Positions 59,753-64,000 of a stretch of 64,000 nt of DNA are shown piece after piece (the first letter of the stretch is position 1; each line of letters begins with the position of its first letter). The stretch lies in assembly GCA_027452165.1 (NCBI GenBank), contig DAIDGX010000009.1, positions 36,960-100,959 of the forward strand, written 5' to 3'. The stretch comes from Vulcanimicrobiota bacterium (GTDB lineage Bacteria; Vulcanimicrobiota; Vulcanimicrobiia; Vulcanimicrobiales; Vulcanimicrobiaceae). The translations under genes and the position numbers were made by a program. The notes beneath the pieces are model-generated. The model had not been told where the DNA came from. It saw only the letters and a program-made list of their open reading frames with translations, and ran no database searches.

Positions 59753-60522
59753 TCCCAAACCTTCCAAGGCGCACGTCCCGATGCCCAGAGTCCTTCCAGA
59801 TAGATTTTATCGCGCATCGTATCCATAGGATGCCAGAATCCACGGTGCACCCACGCCGCGAGGTTACCCTGTGCGGCGAGCGCCTCCATCGGTGAGCGCT
59901 CCCACGGCGTATCGTCGCCCTCGATGTAATCGATGACCTTCGGGTTGAGGACGAAATAGCCGCCGTTGATCCACGCTCCGTCGCCGGGAGGCTTTTCCCG
60001 AAAGGATGTGATCCGTTGTTCGGACATCTCGAGCTGGCCAAAGCGGCCCGGCGGCTGCACCGCGGTTAGCGTCGCTAGCGTCCCTGCGTTCCGGTGGAAT
60101 TCGATCGCCTTTGACACGTCGACATCGCTCAGGCCGTCACCGTAGGTGAAGCAGAAGGTCTCACCGTCGTCAAGGTAGCGTCGAACGCGCTTCAGACGCC
60201 CGCCAGTTTGCGTTTCGGAGCCGGTATCTACCAACGTAATAGACCATGGTTCCACGTCGCTGCGATGGACCGTAAGCGAGTCGGCACGGAGGTCGATGGT
60301 GACGTCGGACATATGCAGGGAGTAGTTATGGAAATACTCCTTGATCATGTAGCCCTTGTACCCGCAGCAAATGATGAAATCGTTGATGCCCCAATGCGCG
60401 TACGCCTTCATCACATGCCACAAAACGGGTTTTCCGCCGATTTCGATCATGGGTTTTGGGCGCAAGGTAGTCTCCTCGCTAATACGCGTCCCGAGACCAC
60501 CGGCGAGAATAACGGCCTTCAT
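59749..60522 (-). CDS. rfbF: Glucose-1-phosphate cytidylyltransferase
   Basis: A 257-residue nucleotidyltransferase that makes CDP-glucose from glucose-1-phosphate and CTP, the first step of CDP-deoxysugar synthesis. The N-terminus [19 protein letters not shown] contains the NTP-binding loop; [20 protein letters not shown] is the CDP-glucose-specific sugar site, and [12 protein letters not shown] near residue 125 and [10 protein letters not shown] near residue 174 are later marks. ATG at 60522 has GGGAGGT about 9 bases upstream and gives the standard 257-residue length. It lies 5 kb from rfbG but in the same island. Confidence 0.94.
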   Translation of the reverse strand: MKAVILAGGLGTRISEETTLRPKPMIEIGGKPVLWHVMKAYAHWGINDFIICCGYKGYMIKEYFHNYSLHMSDVTIDLRADSLTVHRSDVEPWSITLVDTGSETQTGGRLKRVRRYLDDGETFCFTYGDGLSDVDVSKAIEFHRNAGTLATLTAVQPPGRFGQLEMSEQRITSFREKPPGDGAWINGGYFVLNPKVIDYIEGDDTPWERSPMEALAAQGNLAAWVHRGFWHPMDTMRDKIYLEGLWASGRAPWKVWD

Positions 60523-60577
60523 CGGTGCAGCACCTCCCTCGCGCCTTTCAAAAAAACCTGCCATCGTGTCGGGCGCT

Positions 60578-60604
60578 TAAGACAGAATATGCCCCCGCCG
60601 ATAC
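60578..60604 (+). promoter_or_regulatory. Sigma-28-like promoter for a distant glycosyltransferase gene
   Basis: TAAG at 60578-60581 and GCCGATAC at 60597-60604 are exactly 15 bases apart. Only the fourth -35 base and the last -10 base differ from the FliA consensus. It lies in the 88-base gap after rfbF and ends 6 bases before the GTG at 60611, so the transcript may be nearly leaderless. Confidence 0.6.
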
Positions 60605-60610
60605 TAGGAC

Positions 60611-62233
60611 GTGAGCATGAACCACCTGGGTGACGATAATGAGCAGGTTAGGACGGCCGCGAGGCGAGCGTATCTGCTTGGGGACGACTTTGACGACGAC
60701 CCTGCACTTGCCGTGTTGTCGCAAAGCCCTGCGTTAGCGGATCGCAAGCTGGTCGCGGCGATCGCGTGGCGCGACGCGCTCCGCGAGGCCGTATGGCGGC
60801 TACACGCATTCATGAGCCTCAGCGGGTATGAGAATCGGGACGAGATCGCCCTGCTCGATCAGCTCACGCGATGCTCGGGCGATCGGCTTCCAGTGATTGA
60901 AATGTTGAAACGGCAGGGTCTTGCAGCCGCTGGCACGCGAAATTTTGAGTCGGCGATTCGGCATCTTGAACAGGCGCAATTGTTGGCAGCTCAATGCTCA
61001 ACCTCAACACGGAGCGGCCGGCTTGCATGGAACTATCTGTGTGACGCGGAGATCGATGCTGCATATGAACGCCTCGCGTCCTTGGTGTCCATGGATCGTA
61101 CCCCGCAACCATTTGGCATACCGCTAAGCTGCGCGGTGATTGTATCGGGAATCGTTGATGAAAATAGTGGGACCGCTTACGTCCGCAACATGGTGATCGG
61201 CCTCCGTGACGCCGGTTTCAACGTGCGCGTGCTCTCGACCGGACATGCGTTGGCTTCAGGCGACCGAGCACGGGCCGACTTCGAACAGCTGGGAATCGAC
61301 GTGTTCGATGCGGGAAGCGGTACCTACGAGGAACGCCTATCGGCTGCATTTGATTCGCTTGTCGCCCACCCCGTTCACGCCGCGATTTTCGTTCCGTTTA
61401 TCATGGATGGCGTAGCCAAAATCATGTCTTGCGTCCGCGCCGCTCCGGTTCAGGTCTATGTGATGTCGTCGTTTGAACCGTACTGCGGCAGCTTTGACCG
61501 GATGCTCTTCATCAACGAGAACCAAGCTCAAGTTGCGCATGGCCCGGCGCCGGCGATGTATCTTGGGAACGGGGCCGGCCTCGCCGATGCGGTCGAGAAC
61601 GCATCGCCAACGGGCCGCGCCGCCCTAGGGATTCCGGACGGCGGTACGCTGTTTGGAACCGTCGGCCGCCTACTCAAATTGTTGGATGGTTACGTACCCG
61701 CGACCATCGAACTGCTCCAACGCGATGATACCGCGCGTCTTGCGCTCGCGGGGCCGGAGATCGCAGGTGAACAGGGGCTTATCGAGGAGATGTATCGCAG
61801 CGCCGGTGTCCGCGACCGGGTCCATTTTCTCGGGCGGCGTCAGCACGATGTCGGGGGAATTCTCAAGACCTTTGATGTCTATCTTGATCCATTCCCAGAA
61901 TCGGGGGGTCAAGCACTCTTCGAGGCGATGCGCTCGGGCCGCCCGGTGGTCGGTATGGAGGATGCGCCCGTGCCAGCAGAATTTCGGGTGCCTATGTGCT
62001 TGAGTGCCGTTACGGAGCGCTTAGGAGATGTTGTGGAGATTGCCCGGGGCGGATCGATCGAGCATTACGTGCGACTCGCCTTGCGTTATGCCCGCGACCC
62101 CGAACTGCGTGCCCGCGATGGGGCCGCGCTCGTGGCGCATTCGCGCGAAAAGTATGATCCACGCAAGGCGATGGACCGCCTAGGCCGGCTACTTCGCCAA
62201 CTGGTCGGCGATAAAGGTGCGTTTGTGGTATGA
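60611..62233 (+). CDS. GT4-like glycosyltransferase with helical N-terminal domain
   Basis: A 540-residue protein. The first 165 residues are helical with some TPR character (AAAGTRNFESAIRHLEQAQL). The remainder is a GT-B transferase: NSGTAYVRNMVIGLRDAGFN, VRVLSTGHALASG, then the C-terminal Rossmann half GTVGRLLKLLDGYVPATIEL, RVHFLGRRQHDVGGILKTFD and DPFPESGGQALFEAMRSG, the last resembling the donor-binding region. GTG at 60611 is the first codon, ATG at 60617 an alternative. It is followed with a 4-base overlap by an oxidoreductase gene. The promoter links it to the flagellar regulon. Confidence 0.85.
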   Translation: MSMNHLGDDNEQVRTAARRAYLLGDDFDDDPALAVLSQSPALADRKLVAAIAWRDALREAVWRLHAFMSLSGYENRDEIALLDQLTRCSGDRLPVIEMLKRQGLAAAGTRNFESAIRHLEQAQLLAAQCSTSTRSGRLAWNYLCDAEIDAAYERLASLVSMDRTPQPFGIPLSCAVIVSGIVDENSGTAYVRNMVIGLRDAGFNVRVLSTGHALASGDRARADFEQLGIDVFDAGSGTYEERLSAAFDSLVAHPVHAAIFVPFIMDGVAKIMSCVRAAPVQVYVMSSFEPYCGSFDRMLFINENQAQVAHGPAPAMYLGNGAGLADAVENASPTGRAALGIPDGGTLFGTVGRLLKLLDGYVPATIELLQRDDTARLALAGPEIAGEQGLIEEMYRSAGVRDRVHFLGRRQHDVGGILKTFDVYLDPFPESGGQALFEAMRSGRPVVGMEDAPVPAEFRVPMCLSAVTERLGDVVEIARGGSIEHYVRLALRYARDPELRARDGAALVAHSREKYDPRKAMDRLGRLLRQLVGDKGAFVV

Positions 62234-63300
62234 GTGATTCACAGGATGTAATCGGTGTCGGCGTTGTCGGTTACGGGTACTGGGGACCGAATCTGGTTCG
62301 GAACTTCTCGCAGTCGCCGAACACGCGGGTCGTCGCAATCTGTGACGTACGCGCGGAATGCCTAGCAAAGGTCGAACGCACGTATCCTGGCGTTCGGGCG
62401 ACGACACGCTTCGAAGCTTTGCTTGAGGACCCCGAGATTGACTTGATCGCCCTTGCGACTCCGGTCTCAACGCATGCACGCCTTGGACTCGCGGCGATCG
62501 CGGCGGGCAAACACCTGCTGGTAGAAAAGCCACTCGCCGCGTCTCGCAGCGAGGCAGAAGAACTCGTCGCGTGCGCAGAGCGCGCAGGCGTCCGTTTGTT
62601 TGTCGATCACACCTTTGTCTTTACTTCGGCAGTACAGAAGATGAAGGTCTTGCTCGATTCAGACGGCCTGGGAAAGCTATTGTATTACGACTCCACGCGG
62701 ATCAATCTTGGACTGTTCCAACATGACGTGGACGTGCTCTGGGACCTGATGCCGCACGACTTATCGATTCTCGATTACCTTCTCGGTGGACGCATGCCCG
62801 AATTCGTTTCCTGTCGTGGCGTGAATCATTTTGGAGAGCTCTCCGATCTCGCGTACGCCACATTAATGTACGACGACAAATTCATCGCACACATCCATGC
62901 GAATTGGCTTGCACCGGTCAAGATACGCCAGGTGCTCCTCTGCGGTGATGCCAAAATGTTGGTTTACGATGAAACGGCGGTTCAAGAGAAGCTTCGCATC
63001 TACGATCGTGGCGTAACGGTGAGTGACCGCGGGGAAATCTATAAGCGTCTTGTGGAGTATCGAGAAGGCGACATGGTTGCGCCTCGGCTCGAAAATATTG
63101 AGGCCCTGGCCGTCGAAATCGAGAACATCGCTGGGACGCTCTTGCGAGGCACGCCTGTCATAGCGGATGGTGCGATGGGACTGCGCGTTACAACGGTGCT
63201 GGAAGCGCTCAGCCTATCGCTGTCGCGGCATGGAGAATCGGTGGCTGTGGGTGAATCGCGCGCGAATCGTCATGTATCCCGCAAGCGTGAAAGATCGTAG
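62230..63300 (+). CDS. Gfo/Idh/MocA-family sugar oxidoreductase
   Basis: A 356-residue NAD(P)-dependent dehydrogenase. The Rossmann motif is GVGVVGYGYWGPNLVRNF near residue 9, followed by ATPVSTHARLGL and the catalytic-region EKPLAAS near residue 98. HDVDVLWDLMPHDLSILDYL near residue 162 fits the C-terminal catalytic domain with its histidine. Such enzymes oxidise or reduce hydroxyls of nucleotide sugars (for example at C3) and often precede a DegT aminotransferase, as here. ATGA overlaps the transferase stop by 4 bases. Confidence 0.9.
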   Translation: MSDSQDVIGVGVVGYGYWGPNLVRNFSQSPNTRVVAICDVRAECLAKVERTYPGVRATTRFEALLEDPEIDLIALATPVSTHARLGLAAIAAGKHLLVEKPLAASRSEAEELVACAERAGVRLFVDHTFVFTSAVQKMKVLLDSDGLGKLLYYDSTRINLGLFQHDVDVLWDLMPHDLSILDYLLGGRMPEFVSCRGVNHFGELSDLAYATLMYDDKFIAHIHANWLAPVKIRQVLLCGDAKMLVYDETAVQEKLRIYDRGVTVSDRGEIYKRLVEYREGDMVAPRLENIEALAVEIENIAGTLLRGTPVIADGAMGLRVTTVLEALSLSLSRHGESVAVGESRANRHVSRKRERS

Positions 63301-63301
63301 C

Positions 63302-63904
63302 GTGCGCGTTCCGTATCTCGATCTCTCCGCGCAGTATCGCGCCATCGAGGATGAGCTGTGGCCGGCACTCGCCGCGGTTTTTGAAACAAGCGCATACGTC
63401 CTCGGGTCGTCGGTAGATGCCTTCGAAGAGGCATTCGCAACGTTTTGTGGCGCACGGCACTGCGTCGCTGTGAACTCGGGAACCTCGGCGCTGCACCTGG
63501 CGTTGCTCGCACACGGGATCGGTCCTGGGGATGAGGTCATCACCCAAGCCAACACGTTCATCGCTACCGTAGCGGCAATTGTATATACGGGAGCGACTCC
63601 GGTGTTGGTCGATGTGTCACGTCCCGATTTCGTCATCGATCCGTTAGCGGTGCGGGCGGCTATTACGGAAAAGACGAAGGCGATACTTCCTGTTCATCTG
63701 TTTGGTCATCCGTGTGATCTTGATGCGATCGAGGCTATTGCACATGATCGTGGGGTCGCGGTTATCGAGGATGCGTCGCAGGCGCACGGTGCAATATACG
63801 ATAACGACGTTATCGGTTCGAGAAACACCGCCTGCTTTAGTTTCTACCCGGGAAAAAATCCGGAAGTTTTCAGTTTGAATGAGACCAGCGTCGCGCGTGA
63901 TTAG
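63302..63904 (+). pseudogene. Truncated DegT/DnrJ-type aminotransferase
   Basis: Only the first half of a sugar aminotransferase. VRVPYLDLSAQYRAIEDELW begins it, NSGTSALHLALLAHGIGPGD and VIEDASQAHGAIYDNDVIG follow, and homology runs to ACFSFYPGKN, where the PLP lysine sits. The next 14 residues do not resemble the family and a TAG at 63902 ends the frame at 200 residues; intact members have about 370-400. No other frame restores the lost part, so the DNA appears rearranged or interrupted near 63858. GTG at 63302 was chosen; ATG at 63272 is an alternative. A product without its C-terminal domain is unlikely to be active. Confidence 0.75.
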
Positions 63905-64000
63905 TGTGCGGCGTCTAAAATGTTACGCGGCGCTCGGTGCACCTGTCAAGCGATGTGGCGAACGTGCTGCGCTGCCTCGTCGCGTTCGTCGGAGTCTCCG
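63905..64000. other. Unassigned right end of the window
   Basis: No coding frame or RNA feature can be supported in these 96 bases. It directly follows the point where the aminotransferase gene is broken, so it may be the end of a mobile element or another rearranged segment. It is too short to tell. Confidence 0.4.

Noticed and set aside
63858..64000. Insertion sequence at the right end
   Set aside because: The gene break suggests an insertion, but no transposase, inverted repeat or target duplication is visible in the short remainder, so no mobile element is called.
1..64000. tRNA, rRNA or CRISPR features
   Set aside because: I saw no cloverleaf with a T-loop motif, no rRNA sequence and no array of regular direct repeats in the gaps; gaps are all shorter than about 210 bases.

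Overview
The window looks like one contiguous stretch of a high-GC, gene-dense bacterial chromosome. Many genes start with GTG, or overlap the previous gene by 4 bases (ATGA/GTGA). FlgH and FlgI (L- and P-ring proteins) indicate a flagellated bacterium with two membranes. FliW, CsrA, FlaG and the FlgBC-FliE order fit a deep-branching, non-proteobacterial lineage. My best guess is an uncultivated group such as Eremiobacterota/Vulcanimicrobiota, but this is inference only; no rRNA or ribosomal protein gene is present to test it.

Region 1 (1-20480) is housekeeping: a crotonase and a 3-hydroxyacyl-CoA dehydrogenase, phoU, a class V aminotransferase, secreted proteins, two ATP-grasp-like proteins, and a tightly packed operon (6432-12984) for molybdopterin and sulfur transfer (moaD, moaE, moeB-rhodanese, queG, moaA). 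Next come an ECF sigma factor with an anti-sigma protein fused to a TonB-type C-terminus, a cytochrome c, a photolyase and an MsbA-like ABC exporter.

Region 2 (20481-42724) is a flagellar locus: flgB-flgC-fliE, then flgF-flgG-flgA-flgH-flgI-flgJ-flgN-flgK-flgL-fliW-csrA, then flagellin, three large glycosyltransferase-type genes, and flaG-fliD-fliS-fliT-like. The flagellin leader carries a strong sigma-28-like promoter and a hairpin that presents a CsrA-type GGA motif, so the FliW-CsrA-flagellin circuit can be read from the DNA.

Region 3 (42721-63904) is a glycan-modification island. It has a sulfation set: cysD and cysN/C to make PAPS, two sulfotransferases, and a PHP phosphatase of the type that destroys the by-product PAP. 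It also has a CDP-deoxysugar set (rfbF, rfbG, C-methyltransferase, 3,5-epimerase), two sugar aminotransferases (one broken), two acyltransferases, a Gfo/Idh oxidoreductase and several glycosyltransferases. The last 96 bases hold no recognisable gene.

The most interesting reading joins regions 2 and 3. Matches to the sigma-28 (FliA) consensus, CTAA(A/G/C)-N15/16-GCCGA(T/A), lie upstream of flgB, flgF, flagellin, the first glycosyltransferase and flaG. They also lie upstream of cysD and of a glycosyltransferase 28 kb away. This suggests that glycan synthesis and sulfation are switched on with the late flagellar genes, so the flagellin may carry a sulfated, branched deoxysugar glycan.
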